Below are positions 43,977 to 52,966 of a DNA stretch of 59,698 bases, in pieces. The first letter of the stretch is position 1; each line of letters opens with the position of its first letter. A model generated the notes under the pieces. It saw only the letters and a list, made by a program, of their open reading frames with translations, was not told the origin of the DNA and searched no databases. Made by a program: the position numbers and the translations under genes. Source of the stretch: Bacteroidota bacterium. Its GTDB lineage: Bacteria > Bacteroidota > Bacteroidia > NS11-12g > UBA955. The DNA is taken from contig CAUJCT010000020.1 in the NCBI GenBank assembly GCA_963169345.1, forward strand, positions 1 through 59,698. The letters run 5' to 3'.

Positions 43977-46631
43977 TTGAAAAAGAGTCTAATACTTTGT
44001 CTATTACTACTTATCGGACAAAATTTATGGTCCGCTAATTATAAATTCTATAGAAAAGTACAACTCAACTCAGGTATTATTTTTGACATGGATCAAGATC
44101 CTGAGACAGGGCTTTACTGGATTGTAACAGAAACTGGTGTCTATACTTTTAATGGAATTGAATTTAACAAGATGGATGTTGTTCCTAAAGGCAAATCTAT
44201 TATTGCTATTTTAATTTGTGATGGTAAACAATTTTTAGCCACAAAGGATGGACTAATAATTGAGCGGGATTTAAAAACCGAAAAGTCTAAACAATACGAA
44301 CCTGATAAAAACCTCAAGTTTTACGAAATCCGTTCAATTTCTTTTCTCAAGAATAAATCTAATTTCAATACCAACATTGTGATGAACGATACTCACTATT
44401 TTAAAATTAGTTATCACGGTAGTATTTATAAATTAAACCAAATTCCGGATGGTGCAATGACCAATCAGTTGCATCTTTACAAATCTGCGACTGAATCCAT
44501 CACTTCTCTCAATTACTTCATAAGTAAAAATGGTACCTTTTTCTATAACAAAGACCATCTTCATCTTCTAAGCAACAACAATCCCCTTCAAATCATTGAT
44601 AATAACAACAGTTTTACATCAATAATGGTGGATGCTGATGAAAATTTAATCCTTACAAACTATAGTGGCAATATTTTTATTTATAAAAACGATGATATAA
44701 GCGAGTTCTATACATTCTCAGAAAACATTCGAAGAGTTTATAACATAGATAATACTTCATTTTACTTTAATGATGAAGAATACAATATCTATAAGTCTGA
44801 CAAAAAAACGACTAAAAGAGTGTATGAAAACACAGATAGAAGAATTGTAGACGATAGAATGTTTATTTCACCTCCTCACATCTTTTTTAACCATAAATGT
44901 CTAACCAATTACATTGAAAATAAATTTCAAAAAAGCACCATCGTTTTTGACTCTTTGACAATTTTGGGTAAAAAAGTATACATAGGCACTGGATATGCCG
45001 ATATAAAAGCTATTTCCGACAATAAAGTCTATTCAATTTTCAATGATTACAACGATAACAACAATATACTTTATAGCACAATCACTGATTTAAAACTCGT
45101 AAGGGACAGGATATACTTTACCACCATTTATGGAATTAATTTCATAGATTTTAGCGGAAAAAGATTAGACAAATTCTATCCAAAAACAAGAATAACCAAA
45201 GGCAACCACACGTCTCTTCTGCGAAAGGTGAATGACCAATTATTTTTCATAGACAACAAAGTTGACCTATACACACTTAATTCAATTAACAACGAATATA
45301 AATTGATTTTTCATGGCTCTGATTACAATATCAGCTGCATTTACGACATGGAAATAGTTGGAGACAGCTTGATATATCTGGCTACAAACATCGGATTACT
45401 GGAATTAAAATTAAATTCCGACAATTGGACCATCCATTCAACTGAAGTCATTCATTTTTTTGGAAATAAATATATTCAGCCAACCAATGATGTAAATATT
45501 TTTGAAAATTCCATCTATTTCACATCCTGGAATGCCATTTACAGCCGAAAAATCGGTCAAAGCAGTCATAGCAATCAACACTCAGGAAAAATCATTTTTT
45601 CTATCAGCAACTCTAATTTACAATACGACAAGGCAACGCAGTCATATAGCATTACAGGAAATGACCGAAACATTAAACTAAAATATTTTATTCCAACTTT
45701 TAATGTACTGTATACTTATAATAACATTAAAGCACTTCTGATTAAAGACGGCGACACTATTGAAACACAATTTCCGGAAGGTAACTTCATCAATTTTGAC
45801 AATTTATCAGTGGGTGATTACAGAATAGTCTTTTTCTATAGAGATTATCATAATCGTTATGTATTCTCCAAATTCTTTAATATCCAAATTATTCCATTTT
45901 ACTTCGAAACTACTTACTTCAGAATGTTGCTGCTGTCATTAACATTGTTTGTTATAGTGCTAATAATAGGTTTTTTCAATATGAGATTAAAAAACAGACT
46001 AATGAGTTTTGAGAATGAAAACTATAACATGAAACTTCTTAAGGCACAGCTTCGACCACATTTTTTGTACAATACATTAAATACGCTAAAATCGATCGTT
46101 TATCATCAGAAAAATGACATGGCACTTGAGTTGATTGATAAATTTACTTTGTTCTTAAGGCACAACTTATCTGTAGACAACGAATTGATAAGCACTTTAC
46201 AAGATGAAATCAAAGAAATTGAGAACTACATAGAAATTGAGAATTTCAGAACCAATAACATCATTGAACTAAATGTTAATATCCAGAACCTGGGCGATTA
46301 TAAAATACCTTCTAACATTATTCAACCAATTGTTGAGAATGCAATTTTACATGGCATGAGAGGAAGTGAGAAACTCCATATTGAAATTGAAGTAGAAGAA
46401 TCGCGCAAGAGCTTCACATTATTCATTAGAAATGACGGAAAACCTTTGGATGAAAAAAGACATTCATATCAATCTTATGCAATCGAGAGTATAAAAACAA
46501 GATTGGATATTTTTAATAAAAAGAAAATAAAAGAGAGCATTGTACTAAGAAATATTATTAAAGACAACAAAACTCAAGTTGAATACATAGTTAAAATCAG
46601 AAAAAACAAACATGAAAATCCTCATCATTGA
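43977..46631 (+). CDS. sensor histidine kinase, LytS/YehU type with propeller sensor
   Basis: TTG start. A signal peptide (about 1-19) is followed by a long periplasmic region (about 20-640) with beta-propeller-like blades (for example GLYWIVTETGVYTFNGIEF and DSLIYLATNIGLLELKL) and a Y_Y_Y-like segment (DNLSVGDYRIVFFYRDYHNRY). One transmembrane helix (about 647-668) leads to the kinase core with His in LRPHFLYNTLNTLKS and N-box PIVENAILHGMRG. It should phosphorylate the LytTR regulator whose gene overlaps by 20 bp. This resembles a propeller-type hybrid-sensor architecture without the receiver. Confidence 0.9.
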   Translation: MKKSLILCLLLLIGQNLWSANYKFYRKVQLNSGIIFDMDQDPETGLYWIVTETGVYTFNGIEFNKMDVVPKGKSIIAILICDGKQFLATKDGLIIERDLKTEKSKQYEPDKNLKFYEIRSISFLKNKSNFNTNIVMNDTHYFKISYHGSIYKLNQIPDGAMTNQLHLYKSATESITSLNYFISKNGTFFYNKDHLHLLSNNNPLQIIDNNNSFTSIMVDADENLILTNYSGNIFIYKNDDISEFYTFSENIRRVYNIDNTSFYFNDEEYNIYKSDKKTTKRVYENTDRRIVDDRMFISPPHIFFNHKCLTNYIENKFQKSTIVFDSLTILGKKVYIGTGYADIKAISDNKVYSIFNDYNDNNNILYSTITDLKLVRDRIYFTTIYGINFIDFSGKRLDKFYPKTRITKGNHTSLLRKVNDQLFFIDNKVDLYTLNSINNEYKLIFHGSDYNISCIYDMEIVGDSLIYLATNIGLLELKLNSDNWTIHSTEVIHFFGNKYIQPTNDVNIFENSIYFTSWNAIYSRKIGQSSHSNQHSGKIIFSISNSNLQYDKATQSYSITGNDRNIKLKYFIPTFNVLYTYNNIKALLIKDGDTIETQFPEGNFINFDNLSVGDYRIVFFYRDYHNRYVFSKFFNIQIIPFYFETTYFRMLLLSLTLFVIVLIIGFFNMRLKNRLMSFENENYNMKLLKAQLRPHFLYNTLNTLKSIVYHQKNDMALELIDKFTLFLRHNLSVDNELISTLQDEIKEIENYIEIENFRTNNIIELNVNIQNLGDYKIPSNIIQPIVENAILHGMRGSEKLHIEIEVEESRKSFTLFIRNDGKPLDEKRHSYQSYAIESIKTRLDIFNKKKIKESIVLRNIIKDNKTQVEYIVKIRKNKHENPHH

Positions 46632-47313
46632 AGACGAAATCTGGGCTCAGAAAATACTTGAATCAATCATTCAGAAACACCTGAGCAAGCCAATACTACG
46701 ATTTGCTGCCAATATTGAAGAAAGCATCAAGTTAATCAATCAGTTTGAGCCTGACTTGATATTTATGGACATCAAACTGGGCAGTGAAAACAGCTTTGAA
46801 ATCATCAATCACTTTAATGATCAGAAACTGAACGTCATTTTTGTCACAAGCTATCAGGAATTTGCATTCAATGCCTTTAAGGTAAATGCTATTGATTACA
46901 TATTGAAACCGGTTAATGAAACAGATATTGTAGCAGCAATTAATAAGTTTCAAAAAAGTGAGTCTCTTTCAAAAAACAACGAAAAAAGTAAAGACAAGTT
47001 ATTGGTATATAAAACCGATAGATTGTATCCAATAGAGATCAACAAGATTGTTAAGTTAAAATCGGAAAATCAATATACCAGCATTTATACAATTGACAAT
47101 CAAAAGGTGATTTCATCTAAACCATTATTACATTTTGAGACAGAACTAGACGAAACAAAGTTTGTCAGGGTGCACCATTCATATATAGTGAACCTTGATT
47201 ACATTAAGAATATCAAGACAGGCCTGAATCCAAGTGTTCTATTAACAAACGACGAGATAATTCCCATTTCGAGAAGAAAGAAAAAGGAGTTATTAAACAA
47301 ATTCAGCACCTAA
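46612..47313 (+). CDS. LytTR-family response regulator
   Basis: The receiver (1-115) has acidic residues in LIIEDE, Asp53 in LIFMDIKLG and Lys in YILKPVNE, all needed for phosphorylation. The C-terminal LytTR DNA-binding domain (about 135-233) has IVKLKSENQYTSIYT and FVRVHHSYIVNLDYI. It overlaps the kinase by 20 bp. Sites resembling LytTR boxes lie just behind the gene and upstream of a short transcription unit at 47.6-47.9 kb. Confidence 0.93.
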   Translation: MKILIIEDEIWAQKILESIIQKHLSKPILRFAANIEESIKLINQFEPDLIFMDIKLGSENSFEIINHFNDQKLNVIFVTSYQEFAFNAFKVNAIDYILKPVNETDIVAAINKFQKSESLSKNNEKSKDKLLVYKTDRLYPIEINKIVKLKSENQYTSIYTIDNQKVISSKPLLHFETELDETKFVRVHHSYIVNLDYIKNIKTGLNPSVLLTNDEIIPISRRKKKELLNKFST

Positions 47314-47560
47314 GCGATTATCGGAAAAAACGACCGATTTTATACGGATTAGTTCCAAAATTAAATAGTTCTTTTCAATTGAATTGATTCTGCACAGTCT
47401 ACCAAAATTGCTTGCACTTTTTAAAATAAACGACTCATAATAAATATATTAACAAGGCAACCCCTATTCAAACAAACCTTTTTCAAACTAAATTGCTATC
47501 AATTACAAGACTTTGATCCAAAAACTCTTTCTTCAAAATTCCTCATTTAGTTACTTATTT

Positions 47561-47612
47561 TGACCACTTATCGGTTAAAGTGACCACTTATCGGCTGTTT
47601 TAGTCCACTTTC
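47561..47612 (+). promoter_or_regulatory. direct repeats resembling LytTR-binding sites
   Basis: TGACCACTTATCGG occurs at 47561-47574 and again at 47581-47594, exactly 20 bases apart. A weaker third copy (CCACTT, about 47605) follows. On the other strand, ACCGATAAG agrees with eight of nine positions of the general LytTR consensus (W-M-M-GTT-N-R-K), the second copy with seven. A similar CCGATAAT lies at 47316-47325 behind the LytTR gene. Binding is inferred only. Confidence 0.45.
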
Positions 47613-47769
47613 CAATTAGCTTTCATTTTTAGCTAATCCTTTGATTTCTTTGCACATAGATTTATTGACAATGGTTAAAAAGTAAAATAATTATCCATTT
47701 TCTAACCTTGAATTATTTGATATTAATGTTTCCAATTTTCAAATGTGATACACAGTCAAAACTAAAACT

Positions 47770-47859
47770 ATGACACACTATTTGAATTCACCTGGATTAG
47801 ATTACAGCATCGATATACTACCTACATGGTCTGCGACAAAACTAAAAAACGAAACTTGA
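47770..47859 (+). CDS. possible 29-residue peptide
   Basis: An ATG-started ORF coding for MTHYLNSPGLDYSIDI... to a TGA. It has no homologue I recognise. It lies between the LytTR-like repeats and a strong terminator, with a weak -7 box (TTTCTTTG, 47645-47652) upstream. The unit could instead make a small RNA. Confidence 0.35.
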   Translation: MTHYLNSPGLDYSIDILPTWSATKLKNET

Positions 47860-47906
47860 AATTTAATTAGAAATTATACGGTCACCGGAATGACAATATA
47901 ATTCAG

Positions 47907-47936
47907 AAAAGGGAGCTTCGGCTCCTTTTTTTTTTA
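47907..47936 (+). terminator. rho-independent terminator
   Basis: AAAAGGGAGC, tetraloop TTCG, GCTCCTTTTTT with a long T run. It ends a plus-strand unit behind the LytTR operon. Confidence 0.88.
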
Positions 47937-48012
47937 ATTATCAATTCCTTAATTGAAACTATATTTTTTAATGTTGAAATACCTCTTTTTTGATTTAAAC
48001 AGTATTTTAAAA

Positions 48013-48092
48013 CAACCTGTCAGGTTGCCAATTCTTAGAACAATAATTTGATATTCTTTTACTTAACACAACGAAATACAACCTGTCAGGTT
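48013..48092 (+). repeat. two AACCTGTCAGGTT palindromes
   Basis: The 13-bp palindrome occurs at 48014-48026 and 48080-48092, directly behind the stop of the PorP/SprF gene. It also appears inside the frr terminator (25574) and, with one change, near 25638. Confidence 0.6.
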
Positions 48093-49123
48093 CAAATCCA
48101 AGCCCGAAATCCCAAATAATGTACCCCTGACGAAACTGCCCCTAATCCGGAACTCAAACTGTAATTATACATCAACTCGAAGTGACCTAAATTCCCTTTC
48201 AGATAAATCCCGTATGTAGGCGTAAAAACTTTAGTTATGAATTTGCTCAAATTAAAACCCACCCCTATCAAATTCTTCTTGTTAAAAGTCCTGTTCACTC
48301 CAAAATTCAGATAAATGTCATCTATATACACCCAATCTGCTTTCAACAACATGGCATAATCTATACTTGTTTGCTTGCTGCTACCCAAAACAGATGTTTT
48401 ATTTACATTAATAAAAAACAATCTGTTATAATCCAATACCATCATACTGTATGGTCCTTCAAACATTGGACTAACATCGCGTTTGCCAACGGTCCTATTT
48501 AACAAATTGTAACAGCTCATCCCAACTTTTAGTCGTCTGTTTTTACTTAGATAGGCTAATCCTGCATCCACATTTGTTACATTAGCTTTCTCTTGTGTCG
48601 TAAAATCTTCCAAATTCTCAAACTCAAAATCGTAATGATCCCACTTGGTATTAAATCCAAGCGACCATAATGGACTTCTTCTGCCATTGTTATGAATTAA
48701 AGAAATCCCCAATTCCAAACCGCTGGATTTTGAATATCTGTCTAACTGCACATTGTTATAACTCAAGCCCAAACCCATAGACAAAGACTTCGTTATTATT
48801 TCAAAAGCATTTAAATGAAACACTTCCTGATGTGCATTTCTTCTGAAACCACTGTTACGTGCATTTGTAAATCCTTCCTTCTTGTAAGTGAAAAATATAG
48901 GGTAATTATAATCATATTCACTGGCTTCCATTTGGTATGAATAAATGGATTGAACACCAAATGCCAACCTGCTGACTCTACCATTAATTATACTGGAAGT
49001 CCCATTAAAAGCTGGATTAAATGAAGGCAAATGACTTGAAAAAGTTTGCAAATAAAAAGGAACATTGAGAGCAGAAATACTTTGAATAAAAAACAGTGTC
49101 GAGCAAGTCAGTAGATATTTCAT
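48092..49123 (-). CDS. PorP/SprF-family type IX secretion membrane protein
   Basis: A signal peptide (about 1-18, SISA) is followed by the family start VPFYLQTFSSHLPSFNPAFNGT and an outer-membrane beta-barrel with amphipathic strands to the C-terminus, ending GVHYLGFRAWI. PorP/SprF proteins anchor or help secrete type B T9SS proteins at the outer membrane. In many genomes they sit next to their client adhesin; here the two type B proteins are 10-20 kb away. Confidence 0.92.
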   Translation of the reverse strand: MKYLLTCSTLFFIQSISALNVPFYLQTFSSHLPSFNPAFNGTSSIINGRVSRLAFGVQSIYSYQMEASEYDYNYPIFFTYKKEGFTNARNSGFRRNAHQEVFHLNAFEIITKSLSMGLGLSYNNVQLDRYSKSSGLELGISLIHNNGRRSPLWSLGFNTKWDHYDFEFENLEDFTTQEKANVTNVDAGLAYLSKNRRLKVGMSCYNLLNRTVGKRDVSPMFEGPYSMMVLDYNRLFFINVNKTSVLGSSKQTSIDYAMLLKADWVYIDDIYLNFGVNRTFNKKNLIGVGFNLSKFITKVFTPTYGIYLKGNLGHFELMYNYSLSSGLGAVSSGVHYLGFRAWI

Positions 49124-49136
49124 AATGAGTTCAATT

Positions 49137-49144
49137 CAAATTTA
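49137..49144 (-). promoter_or_regulatory. -7 promoter box of the PorP/SprF gene
   Basis: TAAATTTG on the minus strand, 13 bases before the ATG. Confidence 0.55.
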
Positions 49145-49212
49145 GGTTTAAATAGTTAAAACACAAAAAAGCAACAGAGCCAACGAGAATCATGAAGATA
49201 TATAACTACCGG

Positions 49213-49244
49213 TTGCTATCTTCACGCATTATTCACTAAATTTG
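49213..49244 (+). promoter_or_regulatory. promoter of the ALDH gene (-33 TTG and -7 box)
   Basis: TTG at 49213-49215 lies 21 bases before the -7 box TAAATTTG (49237-49244), a fit to the Bacteroidota spacing. The box ends five bases before the ATG, so the mRNA is probably leaderless. Confidence 0.6.
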
Positions 49245-49248
49245 CAGT

Positions 49249-50787
49249 ATGCTAAATATTTCTCAGGTTCTTAAGCAACTCGGCATTCACAAGGTCAATG
49301 AAAGTGTATGCACAGGAGTTAACTGGATAAGTGCAGTTGGAAGTAAACAAAGAGACATAGTCTCTCCGGTAGATGGAAAAAAAATCGGTTCAATTATTTA
49401 CGCATCAACTACCGAATACGAAGCGGTAATGAAACGGGCTACAGATGCCTTTCAAATCTGGAGAAAAATGCCAGCGCCCAAAAGAGGCGAAATAGTGCGT
49501 CAGTATGGCGATGTGCTGCGCGAAAATAAAGATGCTCTCGGTGCTCTTGTTAGCTACGAAATGGGCAAAAGCTTACAGGAAGGCAAAGGTGAAGTTCAGG
49601 AAATGATAGATATCTGCGATTATGCGGTTGGATTAAGTCGTCAATTGTATGGCCTCACTATGCACAGCGAGCGTCCTGGTCATAGAATGTATGAACAATG
49701 GCACCCACTAGGTATCGTTGGTATCATTTCAGCTTTCAATTTTCCGGTTGCTGTTTGGAGCTGGAATGCCATGATAGCCGCAGTCTGTGGTGATGTCACT
49801 GTTTGGAAACCATCTGAAAAAACACCGCTTTCTGCTGTAGCCTGCATGAATCTTATGAAGAAAGTTCTCGAGCGCAACAAGTTACCGGAAGGTATTTTCA
49901 CACTTATAAATGGTGATGCAGAAATTGGTCGTCAATTGGCCGAAGACCCTCGTATTGCATTGGTATCAGCTACCGGTAGTACCGCTATGGGTCGCTCAGT
50001 TGGCAAGGCAGTTGCTGCTCGTCTTGGCAGAAGCTTACTCGAATTGGGTGGAAACAATGCCATCATCATCAGTGATAATGCCGACTTAGGAATGGCGCTC
50101 AGAGCGGTTGTATTTGGCGCTGTTGGAACAGCAGGACAACGCTGCACAACTACCAGAAGAATTATTGTTCACGAAAAAATTTACGATGAATTTATTAAAA
50201 AGCTCCTTAAAGCCTATAAACAAATAAAAATTGGCAATCCTTTGGATGAAAATATGCACATGGGTCCTCTCATTGACAAGGATGCTGTCGAAAAATACGT
50301 CAACGCAATTGACCAGTTAAAAAAATCCGGAGGCAAAGTGCTCTTCGGAGGTAAGGTCCTTAAAGGTGATGAATACAAGAGCGGCTGTTATGTTCAACCT
50401 GCAATTTGCGAAGCTAACAATACATACAAGATTGTTCAGGATGAAACTTTTGCTCCCATCCTTTATGTGATGAAATTTGGAAAAATGTCTGAAGCTTTAG
50501 CCATGCAAAACGATGTCAAACAAGGCTTAAGTTCAGCAATATTTACCAACAATATGCGAGAAGCTGAATTGTTCTTGTCTGTAGAAGGCAGTGATTGCGG
50601 TATAGCTAATGTCAACATCGGCACCAGCGGAGCTGAAATTGGAGGTGCATTTGGTGGTGAAAAAGAAACAGGTGGCGGCAGAGAAAGTGGCAGTGACAGC
50701 TGGAAAGCCTATATGCGCCGACAAACCAACACGATTAACTACAGCGACAATCTACCTTTGGCACAGGGCATTAAATTTGACTTCTAA
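49249..50787 (+). CDS. aldehyde dehydrogenase, ALDH7/antiquitin type
   Basis: 512 residues. Active-site segments are SAFNFPVAVWSWNAMIAAVCGD (Asn164), Glu265 in LLELGGNN and Cys299 in AVGTAGQRCTTTRR; the QRCTT segment and overall length fit ALDH7 (antiquitin), which oxidises alpha-aminoadipate semialdehyde in lysine breakdown. The substrate is inferred from family only. Confidence 0.92.
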   Translation: MLNISQVLKQLGIHKVNESVCTGVNWISAVGSKQRDIVSPVDGKKIGSIIYASTTEYEAVMKRATDAFQIWRKMPAPKRGEIVRQYGDVLRENKDALGALVSYEMGKSLQEGKGEVQEMIDICDYAVGLSRQLYGLTMHSERPGHRMYEQWHPLGIVGIISAFNFPVAVWSWNAMIAAVCGDVTVWKPSEKTPLSAVACMNLMKKVLERNKLPEGIFTLINGDAEIGRQLAEDPRIALVSATGSTAMGRSVGKAVAARLGRSLLELGGNNAIIISDNADLGMALRAVVFGAVGTAGQRCTTTRRIIVHEKIYDEFIKKLLKAYKQIKIGNPLDENMHMGPLIDKDAVEKYVNAIDQLKKSGGKVLFGGKVLKGDEYKSGCYVQPAICEANNTYKIVQDETFAPILYVMKFGKMSEALAMQNDVKQGLSSAIFTNNMREAELFLSVEGSDCGIANVNIGTSGAEIGGAFGGEKETGGGRESGSDSWKAYMRRQTNTINYSDNLPLAQGIKFDF

Positions 50788-50910
50788 GAAGCCCTATTCG
50801 CTAATCACAAAAAATTCATATCATTCCGTAAAATTTAAGTGCGGTTTGGGTGAAGTGTCCTGAAATTTTAGTTTCTGTCTTCCTAATTTCGACCTGCACA
50901 AAGCGGGATT

Positions 50911-51642
50911 ATGAAATTGAAAATTCTACTCTTTGAAGCCCAATTAGGGACCTTCAATTCATTGAACTTACTAGACAATGTTTGGAAAGAACGCATTCAG
51001 GAAATTGTTAAAGTCAGTTCAACAAGGGATGCACAGGAAGCCTGTATAAATGATAACCCTGACCTATTACTAATTGAAATTCAAACTGCCAATGATCCGG
51101 CTCTCCAATGGTTGAAGCAGTCAACACCTATTAAAAAACCACTCATCGTCATCAGTTCAAATAATGAAATGGCTATTCAGGCATTTAAAGCAGGTGCAAG
51201 CGATTTCTTAAAATCTCCAGTAAACATTCGTGAACTGGAAAATAGCTTACTCAAAGTCTACAAATCACTGTATCCCTCTGTCTTCTCAGATATTAAATCC
51301 GACTCCATTTCACAAGATACTTTGCTATTGTGGGACAATGACAGATTGAAACCCATCGTTATTGAACAAATAGTTAAAATCAAATCAGATGGCGCTTACT
51401 CAGAGATACACTTAAAAGGAGAGCGCGTGCTCTGTTCTTCAAAAAACATCGGCACTTACGAAGGTCTTTTAAAGGAGAAAAAATTCATGAGAATCCATCA
51501 CTCCTGTTTGGTCAACATGGATTGCATCGAATACTACAAACCGGGCATGAAGGCATTTGTAGCTTTATGTGACAGTGGCATTGAATATGTTTCCAAATCT
51601 AAGAAACGCGAATTTCTCAATCGATTCCAAAGGGTTAAATGA
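50911..51642 (+). CDS. orphan LytTR regulator with degenerate receiver (Asp to Glu)
   Basis: 243 residues. The receiver-like N-terminal domain (1-120) retains the Lys in FLKSPVN, but the phospho-acceptor position is Glu56 (LLLIEIQTAN) instead of Asp, and the acidic pair is FEAQ instead of DD. The LytTR domain (about 145-243) has IVKIKSDGAYSEIHL and FMRIHHSCLVNMDCI, close to the regulator at 46612. It has no kinase partner. I infer a phosphorylation-independent, perhaps constitutively active, DNA-binding protein. A TAATTTCG box lies just upstream. Confidence 0.9.
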   Translation: MKLKILLFEAQLGTFNSLNLLDNVWKERIQEIVKVSSTRDAQEACINDNPDLLLIEIQTANDPALQWLKQSTPIKKPLIVISSNNEMAIQAFKAGASDFLKSPVNIRELENSLLKVYKSLYPSVFSDIKSDSISQDTLLLWDNDRLKPIVIEQIVKIKSDGAYSEIHLKGERVLCSSKNIGTYEGLLKEKKFMRIHHSCLVNMDCIEYYKPGMKAFVALCDSGIEYVSKSKKREFLNRFQRVK

Positions 51643-51649
51643 AAAAAAA

Positions 51650-51785
51650 GCTTAATTGCTGAAAAGCTGAATTGCTGAAAAGCTGAATTGCTGAAAATCT
51701 GAATTGCTGAAAGGCTGAATTGCTGAAAGGCTGAAGGGCTGAAGAGCTAAAATTCTGAAGAGCTGAAAAGCGGAATGGCTGAATT
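51650..51785 (+). repeat. 8-bp stop-codon minisatellite C1 (17 units)
   Basis: Seventeen units of exactly eight bases (GCTGAATT, GCTGAAAA and variants) follow one another without a slip, starting eight bases after the LytTR stop. Fourteen units hold TGA, two hold TAA, one holds neither. Because eight is not a multiple of three, stops fall in all three frames. It ends with GCTGAATTGTTTCGCGG, a right flank shared with the copies near 58 kb. Confidence 0.9.
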
Positions 51786-51887
51786 GTTTCGCGGTAAAAG
51801 GTTAAGTCGTGGAAATTGCATATTCCTATCAGATGTTTTTGGTTCCGCTTTTCAAGATGGGTTTATTCAACTTAACATCTTTTCCTA

Positions 51888-51895
51888 TACCTTTG
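51888..51895 (+). promoter_or_regulatory. -7 promoter box of the SGNH hydrolase gene
   Basis: TACCTTTG ends seven bases before the ATG at 51902. Confidence 0.6.
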
Positions 51896-51901
51896 CATCA
51901 C

Positions 51902-52966
51902 ATGAGACTTGCCTGGAAAGTTTTACGTTTAATACTGCTCATCGCCATCTGCCTGGAGATAGCACTGCACATATACAACCCATTCTCAGGAAGGGTTAAA
52001 AACGGTGAAATCATTTTACCTAAAAATGAAAAATATGAGACAGAACTTTCCGTTCCCGGTCTCGACCAACACCTGATACACACCAAAAACAGTTTAGGTT
52101 TCAGAGGTGAAGAACCCAATGACAGCAATGCGACAAAAATCATTTGTATGGGTGGCAGTACGACCGAATGTTTTTATCTCAGCGATGGAAAAGATTGGCC
52201 AAATGTGCTGGGTGCCAAACTTAAAAAAGTCAACCCTTCAGTTTGGCTTAACAATGCAGGTATGGACGGACAGTCGAGTCACGGCAATTTGCAAATGCTC
52301 AAACAATACATTGTGCAATTAAAGCCTGATTATATCATCCTCATGTGTGGACTAAATGATATGAGTCTCGATAAACCCAATCGCTTTGATGAATACTCAG
52401 GCAAATGGTATCAAAAATTGTATAATTTTCTCGAGCTACCCTCCACTATTGTCAATATCATCAGAGCTGACAAGGCTAAGAAAACCGACTTAAACCACCA
52501 GGCTTTTCAGGATATCTCTAAGATGGAAACATTAGATATGAGCGATACTCAAATCTTGCATCGTCTCGAAGCTGAACAACCATATATTGGACCGTATAAA
52601 GACCGCATTCGCGAGTTTGCAGATATTTGTGCAGCTAATAATATTAAATTGATATTTGTTGCTCAGAGCATTCTGTTTTCTGATGAAAAAGACCTGATGA
52701 CAAATGTTGACTTAGGCAAATTGAAAACTGGTGACATCAATGGAAAAACCCGTTCATTCATCCTAAAGATGTACAACAAATCTACCAGTGATGTAGCAGA
52801 TGAAAAAGGCTTACCGTTTATCAATCTGGCAGCACGATTACCTAAAGATTCACGACTGTTTTACGATGGTTATCATTTCACAAATGACGGCGCTGACTTA
52901 GCTGCCGAAATGATATTTGATGCATTGGTTTCACAAAACTTAATTAAAGAAAAGAAAAGCAAATAA
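51902..52966 (+). CDS. SGNH/GDSL-family hydrolase with N-terminal membrane anchor
   Basis: 354 residues from MRLAWKVLRL; the frame extends upstream to 51809, but a -7 box sits in between. A signal anchor (about 4-24) leads to the SGNH fold: Ser86 in MGGSTTEC, Asn in GLNDMSLDK (block III), and Asp/His in DGYHFTNDGAD (block V). It would deacylate a lipid, sugar or envelope ester. It overlaps kdsC by one base, which suggests a link to envelope synthesis. Confidence 0.92.
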   Translation: MRLAWKVLRLILLIAICLEIALHIYNPFSGRVKNGEIILPKNEKYETELSVPGLDQHLIHTKNSLGFRGEEPNDSNATKIICMGGSTTECFYLSDGKDWPNVLGAKLKKVNPSVWLNNAGMDGQSSHGNLQMLKQYIVQLKPDYIILMCGLNDMSLDKPNRFDEYSGKWYQKLYNFLELPSTIVNIIRADKAKKTDLNHQAFQDISKMETLDMSDTQILHRLEAEQPYIGPYKDRIREFADICAANNIKLIFVAQSILFSDEKDLMTNVDLGKLKTGDINGKTRSFILKMYNKSTSDVADEKGLPFINLAARLPKDSRLFYDGYHFTNDGADLAAEMIFDALVSQNLIKEKKSK

